A stretch of DNA of 64,000 nucleotides from Hyphodiscus hymeniophilus (lineage: Eukaryota; Ascomycota; Leotiomycetes; Helotiales; Hyphodiscaceae), in contig VNKQ01000003.1 in the NCBI GenBank assembly GCA_016508695.1, forward strand, positions 992,001 to 1,056,000, read 5' to 3'. The notes under the pieces are model-generated. The model saw only the letters and a program-made list of their open reading frames with translations, had not been told where the DNA came from and made no database searches. The position numbers and the translations under genes were made by a program. Position 1 is the first letter of the stretch; every line of letters begins with the position of its first letter. Shown piece after piece: positions 41,346-52,762 of the stretch.

Positions 41346-44300
41346 TCATCGCAACACAAGTAACTCCTCGTCCAGAACTCCAAATAACTCTTCAACCTCT
41401 CTCTCCACCCTCTTAATCTCCTCCGCTAACTGTCCAGTAACCAGAGTGTACGCATACAACATCTCATAATCTTCATCCTTTGCCACCAAAACCGGCTTTG
41501 CTCCTTCCGTTTCTTCCCCTTCTTCCTGTCCTTCCTCTACTTCGCTTGCCGCGATTTTGCGATACTGGAAGATCTTCGCAAGTAACCGTTCTCTTGCATT
41601 CGTCGTGCTTGGAAGTGCATCATTGAGCGGATATTCAAGCTTCATTGAACTGGCCATGACTTGGAATAAGTGCGAGATTCTAGAACAGAGTTGGTTACGC
41701 TCGTCAGCAGTGTTTTTGAGGAGTGCTGCTTCGCCTTCGGTGGCTGAAAGGTTCTTCTGAATCACCACGTTCATGGCGTGGAAAGCGTCTAGTATCTTGT
41801 TCGTTGCATCCAATATGCGACCGTATTGGGTTGAAGGGAATGGGCCTCGCAACTCGAATTCGCTAGATGCTGCGCCACGGAGACTGTCGAGACGCAGTAC
41901 TGCAGGTCTGTCAGTATTCAAGTATTCAATGAGAAGTCATGCTCTGGGATACTAACAATATCGCTGAAGTGCCATCTCTTCGCTTAAATTCATGTAGGCA
42001 TCTGGCGACTCGCCTTCGGTGAGCGTCGATAACGGATCCCTTTTCCAAATGAGTCCCATTCTTAGCCACAGTAAAGCCAATCCGTCCTTGAACTTCTGCC
42101 TCGCTGAAATGGGCCAGATCATCCTCGTTATAACCATGCCCCAAATCACTCCCGCCAAGACAGCAACAACTCTATGTAACGCAATCTCTGTAATGATTGG
42201 AGTAACACCACCTTCATCGTCGTCATCGTCGCCTTCTTTTATCGACAAACTATACGCGTACAAACAAGAAAGATTGTACGTGAGCACTAAGTAACGAGCG
42301 AGTCAGTAATTGCCGGTGCTAGAAAAATTTTCCTCCGCAAGTCTCAAGGACCACCGCTGCCTGGACGTCCTGAAATATGAAAGTCTGGATTTCCTCAATA
42401 CTTACTGATGAAACGACCAAACGGCCCCTTGCCCTTGGCAATGATTATATAGAAGCAAGGAATGCTAACAAGCCAGCCACAGAAGGCCAAGGCAAACGGG
42501 TTACCCTGACAAGCTGCCCAAACAATCATGGCAATAATAGCCCCAATGAATGTGCCAATGAATCGAGCCGATCCTGTTGTGTTGGAGGCGCCAATCGTCA
42601 TACTGCAAACAAGCATATAAGATAGAAGGCCCCATTCTCCTCTCCAGTGCTGATAGAATGGCCTCGTAAGAGGAATGAACGCGAAGAGCGCATACAAGGC
42701 GGCTCCAATGCCTACTTTGAAAGCAAATCGAACTGATCATACATTAGCAATCACCAAATCGACCAGAACAATACAGGTGGACCGACCATCATCTCGCTCC
42801 AGAATTCTCGCTACGTTCAACATCTTGCAATATAATCCTTGTTGCACATATCCCGCCTCTGTGGGAGCGTTCCAGACAGACCCACGCCTTCCCATAACTA
42901 TTTCTGGTATACTCTTTGATAATGGCGAGGTCGATAGGTTCGCCCCATTCTGCTCTATCAGAGTCTCTTGTTCGGGATCGTTAGCAGAATTTGAGGCAAC
43001 GTTTTTCTTGACCTTTCGCCACCAGAGCATCCACTTCCAGGATCGACTTTTCGTTTTCTCGGTTTCTTCCTTGAGCTCTTCGAGAATGTTTAGGTAGTTC
43101 TGCATTTCGCTGGCGAAGTCTTGGAGGGAGAAACTAAAATATCCACAACTAGCGGCAACCTCTTCAAAATCAGCTTCAATACTGGCTGGTCTGTCCTTGT
43201 CAAGCTCTTTGCTTTTGTATAATTGCTTCAACGCCTCAGCTCTGGCAGCACTATAGAGTTGCCTAAAAATCATTAGCTTAATCCTCGATCTGAATTATTC
43301 AGCTTGTAAGACCTACAATGCCTCTGTCAAGCTTGCCATGAAATGCTCGTTGATCGTTATCGAATAGTCAGGAGCTGGACCGAACGGTAGTTCGTCTAGG
43401 ATTTGCCCCAGAGTATACGCCAGAGATTTCATTGATGGTCCCAAGTGCATAATGAACCTTGAGAAGATTTCTGCCGGAGTTCGAGCAGATGGCAAGTTTG
43501 TACTATCCAAACTGACGTCGGTAACTTCTCTGTCGAACTGCGGCCGCGCCGTACCTGACCGTTGGTCTTCGCTCCCGCTACCTTCTTCAGATGCTTCTTC
43601 GATGGCTGTTAAGACAGCGAAACGATCCTGTCTGCCATTTGACGAAGCGAAACCATTTTGGAAATCAGGAATTGACCAGTCGGAGTTGATGCGTGTTGCG
43701 TTTCCAGCGGTTGCAGTCTCCCGGAGTAAAGCAAATTGGGTAGTGGCAGCACTTCGCAATCCACCGATGGATTGGGATAATCTCTGCAAGCAATCTACAA
43801 GCCTGGCTTCCAATTTGTATTCATCTTCTGTTCCCAGCACATAGTGTTCAAGCTTCGCCTCTTTAAGGTTCTTAGTCAATTCCGTAAAGACTGATTTGTA
43901 CCGTTTCAGGGTACCATTGAAAGTCGAAGATCGCAGGTCCGTCTCAGAACCGCTCAGGAATCCTCTGGTTATCATTGTAAGCATGTCGCCGAAGGAATCT
44001 GTGGTCCTAATCATGGTATCTCGAAGTGCTGTACGCGCAGATACGGGCCATAGCAGCAGGCTTACAACAGACGTCGCGAACATCCCCAGTAGAATCATTT
44101 TCATGACTTGCACAATCTTGTCGCCTGAAAATACACCAACCTGGACCGCGTTCTCCTTCGTCAAGACAGTAATGATGGCCAAACTGGTAAGACTACACCC
44201 GACGCTCACTAGCGGAGCATTGAACCTCTGCTTGAACCATCCCACGAAGCCAAGTCCACCGCCGCAGAAGACGATCAATATCAGGGCGTGTCCCAGTCTA

Positions 44301-45219
44301 GAGACTTGGAATTAGCTGTGGACAAGAGGTGAAAATGTAAAAGACGAGAGTTTGGTGGAAATCAAAACCAAAAGCAGGGAGGCTGACCCCCAGTTTGTGA
44401 GGAGTCGGTTTTATATACATACTCAATCAAGCCTAGCTGTGATTCACAGATGAAAGCCGTTGCCATCGAAGACACCGAGATAAAGACCGCATAGCAGAAT
44501 GCTATTATTCCGAGCATGAAAGCTTCTTCCATAGACCCAGCAGATCGTGCAGGGTGAAAATAGACCGTAACAGTAGCAACCATGTGCTTCCCATCTTGAT
44601 GTCCAAGGAAATTCGCAATCGGAGGGAGGAAAGTGGCCATGCTCCCAAGAAGATACTGCAAAAGCCCTGAATCAGTGATAGTCCGCCGGTAAAGTAGAGA
44701 ATGATACATATGCCATAGATTTCGCAACTAAGGGGTAGCTCTCTCCATTGAGGTAACCAAAAAGTAGGCTCGTCCATCTCATATTCTAGTGGTAAAAAAA
44801 GTACTTACCGCCAGTGAGCATTTCATTATTCCTTTTGCTGTAGGCGTCTTCAGATATTCCCCAAGATGTTTCCAAGAACTTTTTGCAGAATCTACAGTGT
44901 TATCGATCGCGGTCCTAAACGTGCCAGCCTGCGAATAGCCTCGAGCTCTTCTCAACGGGAGGAGCGGATCCACTCCATCCTGCCTTGAGGATCCATCAAA
45001 GCTGGCAGGGTTTCGAAGTGTAATCTGTCTACGGACTCGTTCACCTGTTCCGGGCAGGATGAAGGTGCCATTTCGAAGCTTCTGCATGAAGATATCAGTT
45101 CAGGGCTCTATGCGCAGGCTGAGAGGATGGGATTGAAGGGAGCTTACGCCACGCTTCTGACGAGTGAAACGACGGGCAGATGGAGGAGCCGGACCATCCG
45201 ATGGCGACGGTGAACTCAT
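41346..45219 (-). CDS. BRE4-like multi-pass membrane transporter (aromatic acid exporter/FUSC-like, DUF2421), apparent frameshift
   Basis: This large membrane protein is related to yeast Bre4 (brefeldin A sensitivity) and bacterial FUSC/YccS-type exporters. Exons: 45219-45148, 45081-44809, 44655-44423, 44297-43317, 43262-42787, about 42733-42406, 42286-41957 and 41899-41346. Two membrane halves are seen: YLLGSMATFLPPIANFLG to MLGIIAFCYAVFISVSSMA with ILLGMFATSVVSLLLWPVSA, and ALYALFAFIPLTRPFYQHWR, LLSYMLVCSMTIGASNTTGS and VVAVLAGVIWGMVITRMIWP. All junctions keep frame except exon 5/6. After the natural acceptor (CAG at 42734) the reading VRFAF breaks in a run of four T, and the conserved KVGIGAALYA follows in another frame. 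Using the next AG (at 42715) restores frame (about 1,075 aa) but deletes five residues. Either a 1-nt insertion, a sequence error or a shifted splice site explains this. Confidence 0.85.
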
Positions 45220-45655
45220 TTTGGTCTTTTCATGATCATGAGGAGTTGCTGGGTGCGGATGGCAAGGTGTCTGACTTTCGAGTATCTAACGAGCTTGTGA
45301 AGCTTACCTTACCCCAGATTCCTTGGCGTCCGCCATGCCGCTTGTGCTGCATGGATCTTTTGATGCGCATCGGTCACATGCCTTTGTCATAATTCAGTGG
45401 TACGCGACAGGTAGAAAAGCTAGAACAACGAAAGCGATCAATCGCTTGAATTTGTGTTTGGCCAAAGGTTTACAATTCAGAATCACCCAGGAGTGAAAGT
45501 CCTGGCATTCCCGTTTCAAAGTCATCGGGACAATGGGCAGAATTGCCTAGGTTCACGACCACTTTTAGTGTCTGCCATACAGCTACCTACATATAATGCT
45601 TTCGTCGCTCCTTGCCAGTTGCTTGAATATCATAAGGTCACAACAGACAGAGGAC
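45220..45655. other. Intergenic, no gene seen
   Basis: The 436 bp hold the BRE4-like promoter and the AIP1 3' flank. No motif-bearing ORF is present. Confidence 0.45.
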
Positions 45656-47671
45656 CTAGTCCAGCTTTGAAACATCCCAAATCTTCACCGCAGCATCGCT
45701 GCCTGAGCTGACGACCTTTTTGCCACCGTCAACCCAACAGACGCCGGAAACACCATCCTTGTGCGCATTTGCAGCTTTCACTCTTTTTCCAGGAGACGTC
45801 AGACTCCATACAAATATATGCGTGTCCCAAGCTCCACTGACAGCATGTGTCCCCTCCACATTCCACGCAATACTCGTCACTCGTGCAGTATGAGCAGACC
45901 AACGATCCGTCTTGACCTCCCAAGAACGAGTATCATACACTACAATCTTACCTTGTGAGTTACCGACGGCAAGTAGTGATCCAGCAGGCGAGAAAGCTAA
46001 CGCGGATATGTATGCCAGAGATTTCGTAAGCTTCTCCGTTGGATAAAGTTTATCGCTCGAATCGACCGCGAAGATATGCACAATATGTTCGGCATCGCCA
46101 ACTGCAACCACAGAGCCAGAAGCCGCAACAGCGCTTGGTGTAGAGTCCTTGATTGGCGCGCTATCAACCAGGGAGTCTTTCACGAAAATATCAATGCCTT
46201 TATTGGTTGCAACAAAAGTCCGGCCCTTCGAGGTTGCTACACCCTGTGGTTGGGCTGACAGTTTCGAAGCTTCTCCAATGAAGGTATTGGTAGCAACATC
46301 AGCAAGACGTAAGGTATCATCCCAGGCGATACTGTGTACTCTATTTGGCGTAGACGCGAATCCTGTGACTTGATTCGAGTGTGACGAGCCTTCGATTGCA
46401 GAGCCAATGCCTGTCGCAACGTCCCAAGAGCAGACCCTGCCTTCAAAGCTTCCAGTGAAGAAAGTCTTAGCATCATCGCTTGAGCCCAGAGCAGTGATAC
46501 CCTTATTATGTCCTTGCACTACCCGTGTGGGCTTCTGACTTCCATCGACCAGATAACTTAGATCTCCATCTAGATTCAAGCTGACAATCATACCATCACT
46601 GCGTCCAGCAGGCCATGTAACTCCAACTTGATGATCTGGAACACTGACATTACCCTCACCTCCAAATCTCCAGGTTTGGACAGCTTTTTGAGTTTCCACA
46701 TCCCAAATCTTGACGGTCTGATCGGCACTGGCTGTGACAAAACGCTTGGAGTCTCGTGCCCACGAGACAGCAAAGATGCTACCCTTGTGCTCTCCTTCTC
46801 CGATCTCGACAGTCGGTTGTCCAGTTTTGCCATCATAGAGTTGTATCCTGCGATCTGCGCCTACAGAGACAAGGTGGTTTCCATCCGGGGAAAAGCCAAC
46901 GCCATTCACATATCCCTTGTGTAATCCGCCATGCTTTGTCTCAAATTTGAATGGCGCACCATGCAAGAATACCACACCGCTATCATCGCTACCTGTAGCA
47001 GCGCGTAGAGGCCTTTGCTGACGAATCGATACCGAATTGATGATTTTTGAATGACCACTGATTTCTCCAACAGAGTTTCCACTGTCTGCTGTGATGCAGT
47101 GGCCAAAACGTTCGCGGCCATCTCCAACAGCTATAATACGTTGAGAGTCTCCATCCCAAGCAATATCGTTTATGCGTCCCGAGATAATATGGTACGTACC
47201 TACAATCTGTCAGTAATTGATCGGCTTTAGAAGATAACATCGACTGTACAGCCTACATACCTTTTGTATTGACTCCTTCTACAGCATCCCACACCATAAC
47301 AGAGCCCGAAGTATCCCCAGAAGCAACATAGTATCCAGAGGGAGAGAATCGCGCAACAGTCGTGCTGGTGGTGTGGCCAACGTACTGTTTGCTCAGGGAA
47401 GGATCGTCTAGAGACCGGAGAAAGATGGATTTTCCTGACTAATGACAGCAATTAGCAAATAAACTTATTTCAATATTCTGCAATGCTGCTTTTGAAGATC
47501 TTCCCCCACTATAGACTGCCCCTCCGGCAACAAGCGCTTTGCGTGCCCAGGTGACTGGAATCTTACAGCGTATGCGATGCGCTCTCCCTTAGGATCTGAG
47601 GAGAGTTGAGTTGGCCGCCCTCGCTCCGTGGTGGGCGAGGCGGCAAGAGTTTTGTTTAGCGCAATTGACAT
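45656..47671 (-). CDS. AIP1: Actin-interacting protein 1 (WD40, AIP1/WDR1)
   Basis: This cofilin cofactor promotes actin filament disassembly at cortical patches. Exons 47671-47567, 47438-47261 and 47199-45656 join to 608 aa (yeast Aip1 is 615). The start is MSIALNKTLAASPTTERG, followed by QLSSDPKGERIAYASGKSIF, the classic AIP1 opening. WD repeats fill the whole chain as two beta-propellers. Examples are DIAWDGDSQRIIAVGDGRE, VGFSPDGNHLVSVGADRRIQ, VSWARDSKRFVTASADQTVK (with KIWDVET), and in the second propeller ALAFSPAGSLLAVGNSQGKI and WNVEGTHAVSGAWDTHIFVW. The terminal repeat ends VKIWDVSKLD. No frame defects are seen. Confidence 0.96.
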
Positions 47672-48094
47672 TTCGTTGTGCAAAGAAATGTATGTTGGCA
47701 GGTTGGAAGTTGTTGGTGTTGATGTTCATGGCCTTGTTTCGCTGACGAGGCGAGGCTGAGAGGCTTGGCAAAGTCCGGTAAGCTTATTACAGGGTTTGTT
47801 TGTATCTTCAAGTTTGAGTGATACATCATATCTAGACATTTTTGCAATTGGTTTCTCAATTTGCATTGGAAACTAGCAACCCAAGGGTATCGTCCGCTCG
47901 GAAACCCACCATCCAGACGCCCTCTCCATGAACCCTTTATGCCAGTCTTATAGACAATGCTGTACAGTAGACAAACTCAAATCCATGTGCGCCGACCCCA
48001 TGCAATGCTACTTTGTAAGGAAAGCCATGCTGAACGCCGAATGCCAGCCTAAAACTGTCCAAAAACGAATCCGAGATCCCCCGCGATAACTGTT
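47672..48094. other. Intergenic between two minus-strand genes
   Basis: The 423 bp carry the AIP1 promoter and the 3' flank of the HFI1-type gene. I see nothing else. Confidence 0.45.
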
Positions 48095-49669
48095 TCAAAT
48101 ACCAATCGCCAAACATGAGTCTAGCAGGTTATCCAAAGCAGATGTGTCATCGTATTCCCCTTCCCATCCATATTCGTCCATCTCATCGTAATTGTGGCCG
48201 TTGATTCCGTTGACTCCGTTGACGTCGTTGATTCCATCCATGCCTCCCATTTCGATGTCTTCCCCGGGAATCTCGCCAAGTACTCTGCCGTATTCGTAAC
48301 CTTCCGGCCAAGCGTAATCATCCCAGCTTTCTAGCTCGCCTTCGCGGTAGCCAAACATGATTTGCTGCACAACCACTGGCATCTGACCAAGCCCACAGTC
48401 TCCAATTTCGAGAGCAGTTCTTACATCGGCCATTCCAAGAGGCCCTCTCTCGCTTGCAGCTTTAGCCTCGATAGGTAGAAGTCCGCTCTTATCTCTCTGG
48501 ACCTCGCCTCGTAGGAAAGCTTCCTCTTCTCTTTCTAGTTGGACTCGGTATTTGTGCGATTGGATCCAAGTTGCACCACCTCCTGTACCAGCGCTGCCTG
48601 TTGCTCCAGGACCGTTCGTTCTGGTTTTGCTGAATATTGAAGAAAGAACTTCCTTGATGAAGGTTTCTGTTGCTACAGACATGAAATACGCTGCATCTGC
48701 AGCATGGCCTGAAACAAGGCCTGTCTCGTAACATATTGGAAGCATCCGCGTTTCAATAGTCGTAGTATCTGGAAACTCCCCTGTCTCTGAAGCCAGAGGT
48801 TGGGTCCAACGTTTGCGAATTTCAAGATCCCAATCTTGGTATAATGTAAGCCAAGTGCTCATAGTACGAAAGAAGATTACTTACTCGTCTTGTTGAGACC
48901 ACCGGCACTCGCAGTAGCAGGTTCTTGTGCCTTTGGACCTCTCGAGAGACGTGTTTGGCCAAACATGCTCGCGAATGCTTCAAAAGGATCGAACTGTTGT
49001 AATTTTTAAGTTAGTATGTGGATTTTGGCATGAAGTTATACCAAAAAGATATCCTACCTCATTCTGACTGAGGTCCTTCATCCGCCTTCTGTCTCGACTT
49101 GGCAATTGCATAACCTCCGTCTTAAGCCTTTGCTCTGCTGCATCCCCGGTGACTGGCTTGCTCCCTGCCCCTGTTGTCGGCTTATCATTTGCGCTGACCC
49201 AACTGGCTACGCCTTGATCGGGCATTTCTCGGCTAACATTTCCATATATTCCAGCAACAAGCTGGTTGTGTAGGTGCTCTGTTTCGCCGGCCGGTGTGAT
49301 GAGAAAATGATCGATTCTGGATGATAGTTCTTCTTGGTTCAGCTGGCCTGGAAGTGGACTGTCAGCTATTGCTCCGTAGCACAAACTTGCACAATACATC
49401 TGTATTTAAAGATCATATTTTGGAATGTACTGACCCATCACAAAAAGACTAATTGATTCTTTATATGTTCCCCAGTGCTCGCCAATGGCTGTCTTGAGGG
49501 CCGTGTACAAGGGCTCGAGATCAATCCTTGGAGGATTATGGCCGCCCTTGGGAAACGTCTTCGCCACAACATTCTGAGCTGATGAGCTTGAGCTTATTGT
49601 CTTTGGGGGCAGAATAGGTGTTGTAGATATAGGTCGGCTTAGAGCCGTAGGATCGATATCGCCAGGCAT
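48095..49669 (-). CDS. HFI1: SAGA coactivator subunit HFI1/ADA1 (SAGA-Tad1 domain)
   Basis: This is a core structural subunit of the SAGA histone acetyltransferase complex, with a histone fold that pairs with Taf12. Exons 49669-49435, 49347-49058, 48993-48885 and 48834-48095 join to 457 aa. The SAGA-Tad1 domain starts at RIDLEPLYTALKTAIGEHW and runs over the first intron (ESISLFVM | GQLNQEELSSRIDHFL). LHNQLVAGIYGNVSRE and PSRDRRRMKDL follow. Exon 4 begins WDLEIRKRWTQPLASETGEF and has the histone-fold region (ETRMLPICYETGLVSGHAAD, FMSVATETFIKEVLSSIF). The C-terminus is rich in Asn/Gly/Asp. Start 49669 (MPGDIDPTALSRP) was chosen over an in-frame upstream ATG (49825) that would add a non-conserved segment. 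It is divergent from GCP3. Confidence 0.92.
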
Positions 49670-50001
49670 CTTGAGTCGCGCTTTATTCGGCCTCAACAGC
49701 GCGACGAGACTTTTGACCAGATGCCCATGGATTGTTGGTGCTAGACGAGTCCAGCGACAACGTTTGGAGATAATGCGACAAGATTTGGCGTAGGAGTCGA
49801 TGGAGCAGTTTGGCGCATTCCTCACTCAATTTTGGCATGAGGTCAGGCAGGAGCCGTCGCTCAGGGACACCCCGGTGCACGGACTTCTCGATTGTTCTTG
49901 TTCGAGCGCGTCGTCCACCTTCGCGTTCGAGAGGAATACAATACTGCTGTTGCGACTTGAGATCTGATTAGAGCACCCAATAAGTTCGCCACTATGCCAC
50001 T
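49670..50001. promoter_or_regulatory. Shared divergent promoter (HFI1 / GCP3)
   Basis: A 332-bp interval separates two head-to-head starts. There is a CCAATA near 49976, just 5' of the GCP3 ATG. An out-of-frame ATG at 49994 precedes the chosen GCP3 start by 8 nt. Confidence 0.45.
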
Positions 50002-52762
50002 ATGTCTTCTCGAAGTCAGCGTATCAGTAAGGGTATCGACAGCCTAGTGCAGCAATTGCTAGTAGATATTCCCGGTGAAGATGCTGCTGCCGCCGAGGAA
50101 AGACAACTAAGCGCAGTCGATTTTGTGGGCGAAGTTCTAGAGAGGTAAGTTGGACGTCTTCTGTCTCTTACAGGAGGCAGTACGCTGACTATCTTATTTG
50201 CCCAGCTCCAAAACCCCAGCTGTGGTCGCAGATGTGAACCAAGCCTCCGACCTGATCAAGAAACGATTGATACAAACAAACTCAAGTCCCGAGAAGGCTC
50301 TCAGATTTACAAATCTGTACAGCAGACTTCTTTCGATCCCAGTAATCTCCCAAAAGTGGGCAGTTCTTTACTTCCTCTACCAGCTAGGAGACCAGCAAAA
50401 ATCGATACCGCCGACCCTGACAAGCCCATTCAAAAGTCCTGTTAAGAGAAGAGAGAAGAAACGCTTGGAGGAAGATAGAATGCCGACATCACCAAAGTAT
50501 GGCTCTAGAAGGGAAGAGAAAACATTTCAAGATGCATTTGCGCCAGATGGGTTGAGAAAAATACCCACACGTGAAGGTGGGCAGAGGGACAGACAGGAGG
50601 AGGAGCAGGTATTTGCCAAGAACGCCGCCATACAACGAGAAGGAGTTTCGTTGAAGACTGCTTTACTGGCGGAAAATTATGTCGAAATTGATCCTCCCGA
50701 GACGGCATTACTCAGAGATTTGCCTTTTACCTTGCAAGGCTTGTCCTCGACGAATTTGCCCTTTAATTCGCAGTCTATCCTGAAGCTTCCAAATACATTA
50801 CCAGTTCCTATCGTATCGATTCTTCATACTCTTGCGGAGCCATCGCTTCTGTATAGAGGACTTTCTTCATTCGTGCAATCAGTTGATGGCGGTCTTCTTG
50901 GCCAGAGTTTGCGGGCAGCTATCGCAGTTGAACTCAGATCGTATCTTGGCTTGGTGGCTACGTTGGAAGGCCAAATCCGACGTGCTCTTGCTTCCCTAGA
51001 TGAGAAAGCTCCTAGGGGAGGCATCGGGAAGGCTGGTGTCACGCTGAAGAGGTGTGTGGTTTGGACTCGGGAGGCAACGATGGGCTTGCGCTTGATGAGC
51101 TTGATCAGCGAAGAGTCAAAAAGCAAGAGAGGTGGACAACTGATTTCCCTCATACATGGATTTTCATCCTCCCATGGTGACCCGATGGTTGGGGCATTTG
51201 CTGAGCGCTTGTTAATTCACGTCACGAGACCTTTTTACGATATGCTACGGCATTGGATTTATGACGGGGAGTTATCTGATCCTTACCATGAGTTTTTCGT
51301 CTCGGAGCAGGATCCAAACACGGTCAACCCGTCGCCCGATGGCAGGAGTCGGGGAGGTGCAAGCAGTGTTTGGGAAGATAAATATAAACTAAATGAGGAC
51401 ATGGTTCCGAGTATCATTACGCAGGACTTTGCCCAAAAGGTCTTTCTCATTGGAAAGTCTCTGAACTTTATTCGATATGGATGTGGGGACTCTCAATGGG
51501 TGGAAGAATACTCCAAAGCGGCGTCAAAAGAATTGCGATATGGGGATACCGCGACATTAGAGACCTGGATCGATGAAGCATACAAAACGACAATGGCACG
51601 TCTGATACATTTGATGGCAGAGAAATTCCACCTCTTTGAGCACCTCAAGGCACTCAAGAACTACATTCTTCTGGGTCAGGGTGACTTCATTGCCCTTTTG
51701 ATGGAGTCGCTTTCCTCCAACCTCGACCGACCTGCAGGTGCCCAATATCGGCACACTTTGACTGCGCAATTGGAGCATGCTATTCGAGGCTCCAACGCCC
51801 AATATGACTCGCCCGAGGTTTTGCGCAGGTTAGATGCACGCATGCTTCAGTTATCACATGGAGATATTGGCTGGGACTGCTTCACATTGGAGTATAAGAT
51901 CGATGCACCAGTCGACGTCGTGGTCACCGAATGGGGCAATCGTCAATACCTCAAAGTGTTCAATTTCTTGTGGCGGATCAAACGTGTTGAATTTGCACTC
52001 TCATCGACTTGGCGCAAATGCATGACCGGAGCTCGAGGAGTGCTCCAGGGCGAAGATGCAAACTTCGCACAGGCGTGGAAGCTCACGAGAGGCGCTCTGG
52101 CAGAAATGATTCATTTCATTGGGCAATTGCAGTACTACATTCTCTTCGAAGTGATCGAGAGTTCCTGGGATGAGCTTCAGACTGCTATTCATCAGGAAGG
52201 GTGCACACTCGACGATCTCATCAAAGCACACACCAAATACCTAAACGCCATCACGCATAAAGGTCTTCTGGGCGCAAAGAAGAAGTACCACGGAGAGGTT
52301 GATGAGAACACCTTCATGGTCCAGCTCGGTGAGATCCTCCGACTCATGCTCAGCTATCGTGATGCCGTGGACGGATTGTACAGCTGGTCGGTTTCCGAGT
52401 TCACCAGGCGACAAGGATCAGATGTCCGTACAGAGACTCGACGAGAGGATGACGATGGTACGCTGATCAACACGCCTGCAACTACTCGTCGCGGACCTCG
52501 TCACCTGCCAGATTCCACTCCTGCTGGACTTGTGGAAGATGCTATTCCAGATGAGTTCCCTGTGCTTCAGGATAGATTGCAGACTCTGGGAGGCCATTTC
52601 CGGTCAAGGGTTTGCTTGTTGTTGGGTGATTTGGCGTACCAACCTGATGTCGATATGAGGTTTCTGGGTGTGGTTATGAATTTCAATGATGTTTACCAGC
52701 CGGTGAGGAAGAAGTCCAAGGTCGCTGGGAAAGAGCAAGGTCGGAGTTCTGGGAGAGCTTGA
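50002..52762 (+). CDS. Gamma-tubulin complex component 3 (GCP3/Alp6/Spc98 type)
   Basis: This spindle-pole-body/MTOC protein forms the gamma-tubulin complex that nucleates microtubules. Exon 1 (50002-50144) begins MSSRSQRISKGIDSLVQQLL, and exon 2 (50206-52762) carries the rest; together 899 aa. The N-terminal part has a helical start and a basic linker. GRIP1 begins at about residue 215 (LLRDLPFTLQGLSSTNLPF) with SLLYRGLSSFVQSVDGGLLG and HVTRPFYDMLRHWIYDGELS. GRIP2 has LLGQGDFIALLMESLSSNLD, WDCFTLEYKIDAPVDVVVTE and YLKVFNFLWRIKRVEFALSS, and ends with KYLNAITHKGLLG. The order and the PFYDML.WI.DGEL motif are specific for GCP2/3; length and the N-terminus favour GCP3. Confidence 0.95.
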
